From NCBI GenBank assembly GCA_016214125.1, contig JACRPC010000050.1, positions 1 to 39,206 on the forward strand: a DNA stretch of 39,206 nucleotides. Reading direction: 5' to 3'. How positions within the stretch are numbered: the stretch's first letter is position 1; each line of letters starts with the position of its first letter. Below the pieces are notes generated by a model. The model made no database searches. It worked only from the letters and a program-made list of their open reading frames with translations, and was not told the origin of the DNA. The stretch comes from Rhodospirillales bacterium (lineage in GTDB: Bacteria; Pseudomonadota; Alphaproteobacteria; Rhodospirillales; WMHbin7). A program made the translations under genes and the position numbers. Of the stretch, positions 1 through 8,142 are shown one piece after another.

Positions 1-141
1 CGCCCGCACTCCGCCGAAAAACCGGGCGGAACAGGGGAAATGGGGCCGAAAAACCGGCCGATGACCCCGCCAGACCGCCTCATGGCAAGCGCCCCAGGCG
101 AGAGCGTCGCTCAAAGGCCGGGTTTTTCCGCAGCCTGCTAG
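1..141 (+). repeat. Left copy of 141-bp terminal inverted repeat, probable IS end
   Basis: Bases 1-141 are the exact reverse complement of 39066-39206. The innermost four bases are CTAG (138-141), a palindrome that could be the insertion target. Outside it the sequence starts GGCTGCGGAAAAACC when read outward, similar in style to IS1182-like or IS5-like termini. The subterminal motif CCGAAAAACCGG occurs at 14-25 and 46-57. No transposase is in the window because the contig stops inside the repeat. The repeat also supplies the last codons of the ATPase gene. The IS identity is inference; the repeat itself is seen directly. Confidence 0.8.
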
Positions 142-2659
142 CGAATTTCTCGGCCTCCACCAGCACCAGCACCGCCAAACCGGCGGCGGCGGTCATCAGC
201 CAATGCAGGCCGTCCATCGGCCTGGTGTCGAAGAAGGCGCCCATCGCGCCGAGATGGGTGAAGCCCACCTGAAGCGCGATCATCACCGCCACCGCGATCC
301 ACACCGCCTCGGCGCCCGGGCGGCGATCGATCGTCCAGGCTGGGCGGGTGAAGGAGCGCATCGCGAAGAGATAGCCGATCTCGGCCCCCACCAGCCCGTT
401 CACCGCCAGGGTGCGGGCGAGCGCGACATCGCCCGAGCGGCCCATCTCCCACAGGAAGAGGGTGATCGACAGCGCCGTCATCAGGCTGGCGGTCCAAGCC
501 ATCTTGACGATCAGCGCCCGGGTGAGCAGGGGCGCTTTGGGATGGCGGGGCGGGTGGTTCATCAGATCGGGTTCGCCGGGCGCGAAGGCCAGGGCCATGC
601 CGAGCGTCACCGAGGTCACCAGATTGACCCATAATATCTGCACCGGGGTGATCGGCAGCGGGAAGCCCACCAGCACCGCCAGAATCAGAATCAGCGCCTG
701 GGCGGCGTTGGTGGGCAGGATGTAGGCCAGCGATTTGACGATGGCGTCATAGACGGCACGCCCCTCCTCGACCGCGTGCGCCAAGGTGGCGAAATTGTCG
801 TCGGCCAGCACCATGACGGCGGCTTCCTTGGCGGCCTCGGTGCCGCTTTTGCCCATCGCCACCCCGATCGAGGCTTGCTTCAAGGCCGGGGCGTCGTTGA
901 CGCCGTCGCCGGTCATCGCCACCACCGCGCCCTTGGCTTGCAGGGCCTGGACCAGACGCAGCTTGTGTTCGGGCGTGGCGCGGGCCACCACGGCGATGCG
1001 GTCAAGCTGGTCCGCCAGGGCCTGGGGATCGAGACGGTCGAGTTCGGGCCCCTCGACCACAATGCCGTGATCGATGAGGCCGAAGCGTTCGGCAATCGCC
1101 CGGGCGGTGCGGGCGTGATCGCCGGTGATCATGATCACCCGGATGCCGGCCGCCCGGCATTGGGCAACGGCGGCAATCGCCTCGGGCCGGGGCGGATCGG
1201 CCAGTCCGATCAGGCCCAGCATGGCGAGCGGCGGCTGGTCGGGAGCGTCCAGCGTCCGATCCGGATCGGCCGGCCCCTGGGCCAGCGCGATCACCCGCTG
1301 ACCCCGCCCGGCCAAGGATTCTACCGCCTTCGCCCAATCGACGGGCGAAGGGGCGCAAAGCGCCAGCACCCGTTCGGGCGCCCCTTTGACCAAACGCGCG
1401 CCCGCGGCCAGACGCACCGCGTTCCATTGCCGCGCCGAATCGAAGGGCAGCGTCTCCAGCACCGGATAGCGTTGCCGCTCGCCCGCCGGATCGAGCCCGG
1501 ACTCGATGGCGGCGCGCACCAGGGCCTGTTCGGTGGCGCCGCCGGCCATGGCGCCGCCGGCCAGGGCGGTTTCCGTCTCCGACGCCAAGAGGGCGGCGCG
1601 ACGCAAATCGTCGGCGGTAAGGCCCGGCGCCGGGTGGAATTCGCCGGCCGCCATCACGCCCACGGTCAAGGTGCCGGTCTTGTCGGTGCCGATGACGCTG
1701 GCCGCGCCCAGGGTTTCCACCGCCGGCAGGCGGCGGATCAGCGCCTGACGCTTGGCCATGCGCGCCACGCCGACGGCCATGGCGATCGAGAGCACGGCGG
1801 GCAGTCCTTCGGGAATCGCCGCCACCGCCAGCCCGACGGCGGCCATGAACATCGCCTCCCAGGGCTCGCCCCGGATCAGACCGCCATAAAGGAAGATCGC
1901 CACCGCCACCAGCACGATCGCCACCGCCAGGCGCCGGCCGAAGGCATCCATGCGCAGAATGAGGGGCGTCACCGGGCGCTCGGCTTGGCGGGCCAGGCGG
2001 CCGATCCGGCCCACCTCGGTCGCCTCGCCGGTCTCCACCGCCACCCCATGGCCGCGTCCGCGCACCACCAGCGTGCCGGCATAGGCCATGTTGGTGCGCT
2101 CGGCCAAGGGCGTCGCCTGGGGTAAGGCTTCGATCCCTTTGGCGACCGGCAGCGATTCGCCGGTCAGCGCCGCTTCGTCGATTTCCAGATCGCGCACCGA
2201 AAGCACGCGCAGATCGGCCGGCACCCGATCGCCCGCCGCCAGTTCGATCCGGTCGCCGGGCACCACTTGGTCGGCCGGGATCATGCGGACCAGGCCGTCG
2301 CGCCGAACGCGCGCCGCCAGCGCCATCAAGCGGGCAACCGCCGCCAGCGCCTCCTCGGCCTTGCCTTCCTGGACAAGACCGATGACCGCGTTCAGGCCCA
2401 CCACCGCCAGAATGACCAGGCAATCGACCCATTCGCCCATGACCAGGGCCGCCACCGCCGAGGCCAGCAGCACATAGATCAAGAGGCTGTGGAATTGCCG
2501 GCCCAGCCGGCTGAGCAGGCTTTCCCGTTTGGCCGGGGCGATCCGGTTGGGGCCGTGGCGTTCGAGGCGCGCTTGCGCCGCCGCGCCCGACAATCCGTCC
2601 GCCTCGACCTCGAGTCCGGCCAAGGTTTCGGCCGCCGTTCGTTCATGCCATGCCGTCAT
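80..2659 (-). CDS. P2-type cation-transporting ATPase, C-terminal end altered by repeat
   Basis: Inner-membrane P-type ATPase that couples ATP hydrolysis to cation transport. An N-terminal cation-ATPase domain (1-60) is followed by paired membrane helices near 60-95. The actuator domain has TGES at 166-169, the M4 motif PEGLP is at 283-287, and the phosphorylated Asp is D326 in DKTGT. Further on are the nucleotide-binding KGAPE (425-429), the MITGD hinge (510-514), TGDGVNDAP (583-591), and six C-terminal helices from about 645. The M6 motif WVNLVTSV lacks the Asp of SERCA pumps (WVNLVTD), so the ion is uncertain; a PMA1-like or general cation pump is likely. No metal-binding HMA domain is present. 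Residues after S841 are encoded by the terminal repeat, so the native C-terminus has probably been replaced by about 18 foreign residues. They lie beyond the last helix, so the pump may still work. Confidence 0.93.
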   Translation of the reverse strand: MTAWHERTAAETLAGLEVEADGLSGAAAQARLERHGPNRIAPAKRESLLSRLGRQFHSLLIYVLLASAVAALVMGEWVDCLVILAVVGLNAVIGLVQEGKAEEALAAVARLMALAARVRRDGLVRMIPADQVVPGDRIELAAGDRVPADLRVLSVRDLEIDEAALTGESLPVAKGIEALPQATPLAERTNMAYAGTLVVRGRGHGVAVETGEATEVGRIGRLARQAERPVTPLILRMDAFGRRLAVAIVLVAVAIFLYGGLIRGEPWEAMFMAAVGLAVAAIPEGLPAVLSIAMAVGVARMAKRQALIRRLPAVETLGAASVIGTDKTGTLTVGVMAAGEFHPAPGLTADDLRRAALLASETETALAGGAMAGGATEQALVRAAIESGLDPAGERQRYPVLETLPFDSARQWNAVRLAAGARLVKGAPERVLALCAPSPVDWAKAVESLAGRGQRVIALAQGPADPDRTLDAPDQPPLAMLGLIGLADPPRPEAIAAVAQCRAAGIRVIMITGDHARTARAIAERFGLIDHGIVVEGPELDRLDPQALADQLDRIAVVARATPEHKLRLVQALQAKGAVVAMTGDGVNDAPALKQASIGVAMGKSGTEAAKEAAVMVLADDNFATLAHAVEEGRAVYDAIVKSLAYILPTNAAQALILILAVLVGFPLPITPVQILWVNLVTSVTLGMALAFAPGEPDLMNHPPRHPKAPLLTRALIVKMAWTASLMTALSITLFLWEMGRSGDVALARTLAVNGLVGAEIGYLFAMRSFTRPAWTIDRRPGAEAVWIAVAVMIALQVGFTHLGAMGAFFDTRPMDGLHWLMTAAAGLAVLVLVEAEKFASRLRKNPAFERRSRLGRLP

Positions 2660-2725
2660 GGCGTGCTATATAGCGCCAAAACAAGGCGGCGGCGACTCCG
2701 GGTCTTTTCGGATGGGCGACGAACC

Positions 2726-3130
2726 CTAGTCGGTCGCTTGTTGGACCTGCCGATCCAGGCGAAGGATCCGCAAATAGAGGCGATGGCTGCGCAGCATCAG
2801 GCTGCGCAGGCCGGTCGGCAAACTGTCGTCGGCAAGGGCATGATCGTCGAGGCAAACCTCGTGGCCCCCCAGTCGGTTGGCCTCGTCCAAGGCCTCGTCC
2901 CGCGACATCTCGCCCTCGAACACGGCGCGCTGGAACAAGAGCCAGGCCATGATCTGGGTCAGGCGGGACGTGACCCGCATCGCCTCGCAACTCATGGTGA
3001 GCCGGGTGATCATCCCCTGACCCTGACGCTCGCGGCCTTCCCGCCAAGCGACATAGTCGCGGGCCTCGACGGTCAGCGCCAAGGCTTCATCATAGGTTCG
3101 GCGGAAGTAGATCGGCGCCATGGCGGTCAT
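2726..3130 (-). CDS. rcdA: DUF1465 / RcdA-like regulator of CtrA degradation
   Basis: This 134-residue helical cytoplasmic protein matches the DUF1465 family typified by Caulobacter RcdA, an adaptor that helps ClpXP degrade the cell-cycle regulator CtrA. Recognisable stretches are FRRTYDEALALTVEARDY near the N-terminus, SCEAMRVTSRLTQIMAWLL in the middle, and a conserved LPTGLRSLMLRSHRLYLR near the C-terminus. I chose the ATG at 3130 because AGGAGAG lies about 7 bases upstream; a longer frame to 3166 has no such site. It is divergent from the small heat-shock gene and follows the same strand as the ATPase. The family call is firm. Whether it acts on CtrA in this organism is inference. Confidence 0.85.
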   Translation of the reverse strand: MTAMAPIYFRRTYDEALALTVEARDYVAWREGRERQGQGMITRLTMSCEAMRVTSRLTQIMAWLLFQRAVFEGEMSRDEALDEANRLGGHEVCLDDHALADDSLPTGLRSLMLRSHRLYLRILRLDRQVQQATD

Positions 3131-3314
3131 GGTCGAACTCTCCTTAAACCCGCTGCATCCTATCATAAAACCAACAACCGATAGGAAATATTGTGTCGAG
3201 AGCGTCCTCTGTCATCCCCCCCCTTGACGGCTTTTCCGAGCGCACTAAATCGAGTTTCGACGGTTGCCCGATCGGGGGCCGTCATCCATTTCGCTCATCA
3301 TGGAGGATTTGGTC

Positions 3315-3782
3315 ATGAACCGCTTCGATCTTTCGCCCCTGTTCCGCGCCAGCATCGGTTTCGACCATCTGGCCCGGCTGATGGACAGCGTGTCCCGCCT
3401 CGACGAACAGGCCCTGTCCTACCCGCCCTACAACATCGAGAGGACCGCCGAAGACCATTGGCGCATCACCATGGCGCTGGCCGGGTTCGCGCCCGAGGAT
3501 CTTGACATCACCGTCACCGACCGCCTGCTCACCGTCACCGGCAAGGCCAAGCGCGACGAGGATGCGAACCGCTATCTGCATCGCGGCATCGCCGGCCGCT
3601 CCTTCGAGCGGCGTTTCGAACTGGCCGATCACGTCCGCGTCGACGGCGCCAAGATGGAAAACGGCCTCTTGATCCTTGATCTGGTCCGCGAAGTGCCCGA
3701 GGCCCTGAAGCCCCGGCACATCGCCATCGCGGCCGGCGCAGCCAAAGCGCCGCCGATCCTCGAAGGCCAAAAGGCCGCCTAA
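3315..3782 (+). CDS. Hsp20 / IbpA-type small heat-shock protein
   Basis: ATP-independent holdase chaperone of the alpha-crystallin family, 155 residues. The N-terminus (FDLSPLFRASIGFDHLARLMDSV) is typical of alphaproteobacterial IbpA-class proteins. The crystallin domain runs from YNIERTAEDHWRITMALAGF to ENGLLILDL, followed by a short tail with a hydrophobic I-A-I. The start at 3315 has GGAGG about 8 bases upstream; the reading frame is open back to 3264 without a comparable site. A possible promoter, TTGACG (3224-3229) with TAAATC 16 bases downstream, lies in the divergent gap. A weak hairpin can be drawn over the ribosome-binding site, but it is too short to claim a ROSE thermometer. Confidence 0.92.
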   Translation: MNRFDLSPLFRASIGFDHLARLMDSVSRLDEQALSYPPYNIERTAEDHWRITMALAGFAPEDLDITVTDRLLTVTGKAKRDEDANRYLHRGIAGRSFERRFELADHVRVDGAKMENGLLILDLVREVPEALKPRHIAIAAGAAKAPPILEGQKAA

Positions 3783-3804
3783 CCGGACGCGGCCGGGCGG
3801 GGAG

Positions 3805-4206
3805 TCAATCCCCGTCCAGCCCGTTCAGGGATTGCGGACCCTGGGGAGCCAGGTGCGCGTCGCTGTAATTGCGCGTGGGCACCTGCTCCCCTTCCTTCAG
3901 GCAATAGAAGCGGGCCCGGTGCGGCACGGTAAGCCGGCACTGCCAGCTTTGATAACCGAGATAGACCGCCTTCTTGTCGCCCTTGGCGCATTCCTCGTTG
4001 GCCAGCTCGGTAACCTCCTCCAAGCTATGCCGATCGGTAAAGCAGACGTCGACCGCCGTATAGGTCGGTTTTTTCTTCTGCACGTCCAGCGGCCTGTTCA
4101 CGGAATCGACGAAGGGCGAAGGCTCGGCGCAAGCCCCCAGGGCCAGCGCCAAGGCCACGCCCCAAAGAATGCCCCGACTGAATTTGTGGTTGGAAGAACG
4201 CATCAT
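3805..4206 (-). CDS. Small putative lipoprotein of unknown function
   Basis: A 133-residue secreted protein with a type II signal sequence: basic start (MMRSSNHKFSR), hydrophobic core GILWGVALALAL, and a lipobox ending in LGAC, so Cys26 is the likely lipidated residue. The mature part is polar and contains four more cysteines (in VDVCF, NEECAKG, WQCRL, FYCLK), which could form disulfides in the periplasm. I recognise no named domain. A purine run AAAGGGGGGG precedes two adjacent ATG codons, so the start may be three bases further in. It is convergent with the heat-shock gene. Confidence 0.8.
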   Translation of the reverse strand: MMRSSNHKFSRGILWGVALALALGACAEPSPFVDSVNRPLDVQKKKPTYTAVDVCFTDRHSLEEVTELANEECAKGDKKAVYLGYQSWQCRLTVPHRARFYCLKEGEQVPTRNYSDAHLAPQGPQSLNGLDGD

Positions 4207-4327
4207 CCCCCCCTTTTATCGGAGCCGGCCTTTGGGGGAAAGGCTTAAGTGTTCTGTTGTCAGGCCGGGCCAGGGCCGGTATTCTTTCCCTCCAATGGGT
4301 TACAACGCCGCCATGGGGGCTTCCAAC

Positions 4328-5260
4328 ATGTCCGAGAATCGCAAATTCCGTCTGGTGACTCGCAGCGATTTCGACGGCCTGGTTTGCGCCGTGCTGCTCA
4401 AGGAGCTGGACCTCATCGACGACATCAAGTTCGTCCATCCCAAGGACATGCAGGACGGCAAGATCGACATCAACGACGGCGACATCACCACCAACCTGCC
4501 CTATGTCGACGGCGTCCATCTCGCCTTCGACCACCACCTGTCGGAAACCATGCGGGTGGGCAAGATGGAAAACCACATCATCGATCCCGATGCGCCCTCG
4601 GCGGCGCGGGTCGTTTACCGCTATTTCGGCGGCCGCGGCCGCTTCAAGAATGTGCCCGAAGAGATGATGGCGGCGGTCGATCAGGGCGATTCCGCCCAGT
4701 ATTCCGAGCAGGACATCCTGAAGCCCAAGGGCTGGGCGCTTTTGAACTTCCTGATGGACGCCCGCACCGGGCTTGGCCGCTTCCGCGAGTTCAAGGTCTC
4801 GAACTACCAATTGATGATGGATCTGATCGCCTATTGCCGCAATCACACCATCGAGGAAATCCTGGCCCTGCCCGACGTCAAGGAACGGGTCGAGCTGTTC
4901 TTCGAGCACGAGCCCAGATTCAAGGACCAGATCCGCCGCTGCGCCACCGTACACAAGAATCTGGTGGTGCTCGATCTGCGCGGCGAAGAGACCATCTGGT
5001 GCGGCAACCGGTTCATGATCTACGCCCTCTTCCCCGCCTGCAACATCTCGATCCATGTCATGTGGGGGGTGAAGAAGCAGAACACCGTGTTCGCCATCGG
5101 CCATTCGATCATCAGCCGGACCTCGAAGACCAATGTCGGCGCGCTCTGCCTCGACTATGCCGGCGGCGGCCACGAAAAGGCCGGCACCTGCCAACTTGGC
5201 AACGACGAGGCCGACGCCAAGCTCGACGAGATCGTCAAGCGCATCGTCAAGGACGGCTGA
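4328..5260 (+). CDS. DHH-family phosphoesterase (exopolyphosphatase-like)
   Basis: Cytoplasmic metal-dependent phosphoesterase of the DHH superfamily, 310 residues. Motif I is SDFDG (13-17) with its metal-binding aspartates, motif III is FDHH (67-70), and motif II-like DQGD lies near residue 119. The DHHA1 substrate-binding segment near the C-terminus carries GGGHEKAG. Family members cleave phosphoanhydride or phosphodiester substrates such as polyphosphate, nano-RNA or cyclic dinucleotides; sequence alone does not pick one. The start at 4328 has GGGGG about 8 bases upstream. In-frame ATGs at 4298 and 4313 are possible alternatives. The gene is followed after 31 bases by zapE on the same strand, probably cotranscribed. 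Confidence 0.87.
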   Translation: MSENRKFRLVTRSDFDGLVCAVLLKELDLIDDIKFVHPKDMQDGKIDINDGDITTNLPYVDGVHLAFDHHLSETMRVGKMENHIIDPDAPSAARVVYRYFGGRGRFKNVPEEMMAAVDQGDSAQYSEQDILKPKGWALLNFLMDARTGLGRFREFKVSNYQLMMDLIAYCRNHTIEEILALPDVKERVELFFEHEPRFKDQIRRCATVHKNLVVLDLRGEETIWCGNRFMIYALFPACNISIHVMWGVKKQNTVFAIGHSIISRTSKTNVGALCLDYAGGGHEKAGTCQLGNDEADAKLDEIVKRIVKDG

Positions 5261-5291
5261 TCCCCAACCTTCGCCCCATATCTTTTCGCGC

Positions 5292-6416
5292 ATGACCGAA
5301 GGTCCGCTTGCCGCCTATCGGGCCCGTTTGGCCCAGGGGCTCTTAAAACCCGATCCCGCCCAGGCCCTGGCCGCCGAAAAGCTGGAAAGCCTGGCGCACG
5401 CCCTGGCCGATTACCGCCCGGCCATGGGGGAAAGCGGCTGGCGGGCCCGCTTCGGCCTGGCACGGCGCAAGGAGGCGGCGACCCCGCCCTCGGGCCTTTA
5501 CCTCTATGGCGCGGTCGGGCGCGGCAAATCGATGCTGATGGATCTGTTCTTCCAAGCGGTGGCGATGACGGCCAAGAAGCGCATCCATTTCCACCCCTTC
5601 ATGCAGGACATCCATCAGGCGCTGCATCGCTGGCGCAACGACCGCGCCAAGGGCTCCGCCGATCCGATCCCCCGGCTGGCCCGCGACCTCGCCCAGGATT
5701 CCTGGCTGCTCTGCCTCGACGAATTGCAGATTCTCGACATCGCCGACGCCATGATCGTCGGACGCCTGTTCGAAGCCTTGCTCGAATGCGGGGTGGTGAT
5801 CGTCATCACCTCGAACCGGGCGCCCGACGAGCTTTACAAGGACGGGCTGCAACGCGAGCGCTTTCTGCCCTTCATCGCGCTGATCCAGGAACGCTTCGAC
5901 ATGCTCGAGTTGGCCGCCGCCCAGGATTACCGGCTGGGCCGGCTGCAGGGGCTTCCGGTCTATCACACGCCCTTGGGCGGCAAGGCGACGGCGGCCTTGG
6001 ACGAAGCCTTCCGGCGCTTGTCCGACGACGCGCCTGCCCGGCCGATGCGGATCGAACTTCTCGGCCGGGTGCTGGAAATTCCGCGCGCGGCGGGGCCGGT
6101 GGCGCGGGCCAGCTTCGCCGATCTGTGCGCCAAGCCCTTGGGCGCCGCCGATTACCTGGCGCTGGCCAGCCATTTCGATTGCCTGGTGCTCGACGACATT
6201 CCGACCCTGGGTCCCGACCAGCGCAACGAGGCCAAGCGCTTCGTCACCCTGATCGACGCCCTTTACGAACACCGCGTCACCCTGGTCACTTCCGCCGCCC
6301 AGCCGGCGCCGGCGCTTTACCCCCAAGGCGACGGCGCCTTCGAGTTCGAGCGCACCGTCTCGCGCCTGATCGAGATGCAAAGCGAGGATTATCTCGAAAA
6401 GCCGCATCTGACCTAG
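5292..6416 (+). CDS. zapE: Cell division protein ZapE (AFG1-like ATPase)
   Basis: AFG1/ZapE-type P-loop ATPase, 374 residues, which in Proteobacteria associates with the Z-ring under stress. The Walker A motif GAVGRGKS is at 73-80, with the family-typical RIHFHPFMQDIH just after it. Walker B is LLCLDELQILD (139-149), the sensor is ITSNRAPDELY, and late in the protein comes DCLVLDDIP followed by RFVTLIDALYE, both ZapE hallmarks. The length is normal for the family. No clear Shine-Dalgarno precedes the ATG, which fits translation coupled to the upstream DHH gene. It is convergent with the acyl-CoA ligase gene, 16 bases apart. Confidence 0.93.
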   Translation: MTEGPLAAYRARLAQGLLKPDPAQALAAEKLESLAHALADYRPAMGESGWRARFGLARRKEAATPPSGLYLYGAVGRGKSMLMDLFFQAVAMTAKKRIHFHPFMQDIHQALHRWRNDRAKGSADPIPRLARDLAQDSWLLCLDELQILDIADAMIVGRLFEALLECGVVIVITSNRAPDELYKDGLQRERFLPFIALIQERFDMLELAAAQDYRLGRLQGLPVYHTPLGGKATAALDEAFRRLSDDAPARPMRIELLGRVLEIPRAAGPVARASFADLCAKPLGAADYLALASHFDCLVLDDIPTLGPDQRNEAKRFVTLIDALYEHRVTLVTSAAQPAPALYPQGDGAFEFERTVSRLIEMQSEDYLEKPHLT

Positions 6417-6432
6417 GCGCCGGGGGCGTTGC

Positions 6433-7956
6433 CTACCCCTTCCCAAACGCCTCGCGCAACTCGCGCTTCAGGGTCTTGCCGGCCACATTGCGGGGAAAGC
6501 TCGGATAGACCTTGACCGCCTGCAGGCGCTGGAATTTGGCGCCGACCCGGGCGTTGATCCAGTCCTTGGCCTCGAGCGGATCGAGGGCAAAGCCCGGCTT
6601 GGCGACCAGGGCGGCCACCGGCACCTCGCCCCATTTCGCATCGGCGAGGCCAAACACGGCGGCCTCGGCCACCGCCGGATGGGTGACCGCCACCTCCTCG
6701 ATGTCCTTCGGGTAAACATTGACGCCGCCCGAAATGATCATGTCCTTCTTGCGATCGACGAGAAAAAGAAACCCGTCCTCGTCGACATGGCCGAGATCGC
6801 CCGAATGCAGCCAGCCCTCGACGATTGCCTTGGCAGTGAGATCGGGCCGGTTGTGATAGCCCGCCATCAGGGCCGGGCCGCGGCCGCAAATCTCGCCCAC
6901 CGTGCCCGCCGGCACCTGGCGCCCGTTTTCGTCCAGGATGCGCATTTCGAAGAAGGGCGGCGGCACGCCGACCGAACCTGGCTTGCGCGGGGCGTCGGCG
7001 CGGTCGAGCACGGTGAGGAAGCCCTCGGTCAGGCCGTAAAGCTCGTAGAAGCGGTTGGGCAGCGCCGCCATCAGCCGCTTCTTGTGTTCGAGATGAAGCG
7101 GCGCCCCCAGGGTCAGAATCATTTCGAGCGAGGCCAGTCGCTTGGGATCGAAGGCCGGATGATCCAAAAGCGCCACGATCTGCGACGGCACCATGATGAT
7201 GTGGGTCGCCTTCTCGGCCTCGATGGCCTCGATCACCGCCAGGGGATCGAAGGTGGTGTGCAGGATGTAGAGCCCGCCCACGAACATCGCCGGCATCAGA
7301 TCGAGAAAGGCGCCATTGAAGACGATCGAACCGGCGTGCAGCACCACGCTTTCCGGCGTCATCCGCCAGGCCGAGGCGAAGATCAGGCAATACATCGCCC
7401 GCACATAATGGGTGTGGACGATGCCCTTGGGATCGCCGGTGGTGCCGCTGGAATAGATGATGTTGTAGGGATCGGAATCGCTAAGCCCCGCGTCGGGCGG
7501 CTCGCCGTCCGAAGAGGCCCCCGTCAGCGCGTCATAGGCAAGAAAGCCCGGCGCGGCCTCGGCGCCCGTGACCACCCAGCGCCCCGGCGCAATGGCCGCC
7601 AAGCGCGGTTTTAGCCGATCGAGCGTGGCGACGAAGGAGCGGTCGGCGATCACCGCCTTGGCCCCCGAATTCTCGATCAAGGTCGCCAGACCCGAATCTT
7701 GCAAGAGCGGCGAAGCCGGCACCACGACGATGCCGGTCTTGGCGCCCGCCCAATAGAGTTCCAGGAGCTCGATGCCATTGTTCAAGACCAAGGCCAGCGC
7801 CTCGCCCTTGCCCAGACCCAATCCCAAGAGCGCGTTGGCGATCCGGTTGACCCGGGCGTTGAACTGGCGAAAGGACAGGCGATGCGGCCCCACCGCCACC
7901 GCCGGATGATCGGGCCGATAGCGGGCATGGCGCGGCAGAAGCGTGCCGATATTCAT
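6433..7956 (-). CDS. AMP-forming acyl-CoA synthetase / ligase
   Basis: ANL-superfamily adenylating enzyme, 507 residues, expected to activate a carboxylic acid to its CoA thioester with ATP. Visible motifs are the P-loop YSSGTTGDPKG, the A5 motif YELYGLTEG, A7 SGDLG, the hinge DRKKDMIISGGVNVYPKDIE, and the A10 lysine in GKTLKRELR near the C-terminus. The acyl pocket does not let me choose between fatty and aromatic acids. The start ATG has a strong purine tract (AGGGGAGGGG) upstream. It stands alone here. It could feed the aryl-CoA genes at 34-37 kb, but that link is inference. Confidence 0.88.
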   Translation of the reverse strand: MNIGTLLPRHARYRPDHPAVAVGPHRLSFRQFNARVNRIANALLGLGLGKGEALALVLNNGIELLELYWAGAKTGIVVVPASPLLQDSGLATLIENSGAKAVIADRSFVATLDRLKPRLAAIAPGRWVVTGAEAAPGFLAYDALTGASSDGEPPDAGLSDSDPYNIIYSSGTTGDPKGIVHTHYVRAMYCLIFASAWRMTPESVVLHAGSIVFNGAFLDLMPAMFVGGLYILHTTFDPLAVIEAIEAEKATHIIMVPSQIVALLDHPAFDPKRLASLEMILTLGAPLHLEHKKRLMAALPNRFYELYGLTEGFLTVLDRADAPRKPGSVGVPPPFFEMRILDENGRQVPAGTVGEICGRGPALMAGYHNRPDLTAKAIVEGWLHSGDLGHVDEDGFLFLVDRKKDMIISGGVNVYPKDIEEVAVTHPAVAEAAVFGLADAKWGEVPVAALVAKPGFALDPLEAKDWINARVGAKFQRLQAVKVYPSFPRNVAGKTLKRELREAFGKG

Positions 7957-8055
7957 CCGTCCCCTCCCCTTTTTGTTGCGTTAAGAGTGCCCTAGAGGCT
8001 GCCTTGGGGTCAATCGCGGCTCATTTCACACGGCGGTTATGTTGTTCTCATTTTT

Positions 8056-8106
8056 AACACATAATATTTGTGTTTGACATATTTATAACACACATCATAC
8101 GATGAT
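8056..8106 (+). promoter_or_regulatory. Promoter and two palindromes upstream of the sulfur-assimilation operon
   Basis: A perfect -35 TTGACA (8074-8079) is followed 18 bases later by TACGAT (8098-8103). Two inverted repeats touch these elements: AACACA-N7-TGTGTT (8056-8074), which ends on the first base of the -35, and ATCAT-ACG-ATGAT (8094-8106), which covers the -10. The whole 7957-8142 gap is AT-rich compared with its surroundings. Operator function is inferred from position. I cannot name the regulator; CysB-type LysR proteins are the usual candidates for such genes. Confidence 0.5.
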
Positions 8107-8142
8107 TTTACGATATACACACAAGGTTTTCGGAGAATTGCG

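Noticed and set aside
776-2125. Long plus-strand frame opposite the P-type ATPase
   Set aside because: His/Gly/Arg-rich composition is typical of the antisense frame of GC-rich coding DNA; the minus-strand ATPase is complete with all motifs.
2131-2477. Arg/Ser-rich small plus-strand frames inside the ATPase gene
   Set aside because: No ribosome-binding site and composition of a shadow frame.
3284-3308. RNA thermometer (ROSE-like) over the small heat-shock gene start
   Set aside because: Only a 4-5 bp stem can be formed with the ribosome-binding site, and the conserved ROSE arrangement is not seen.
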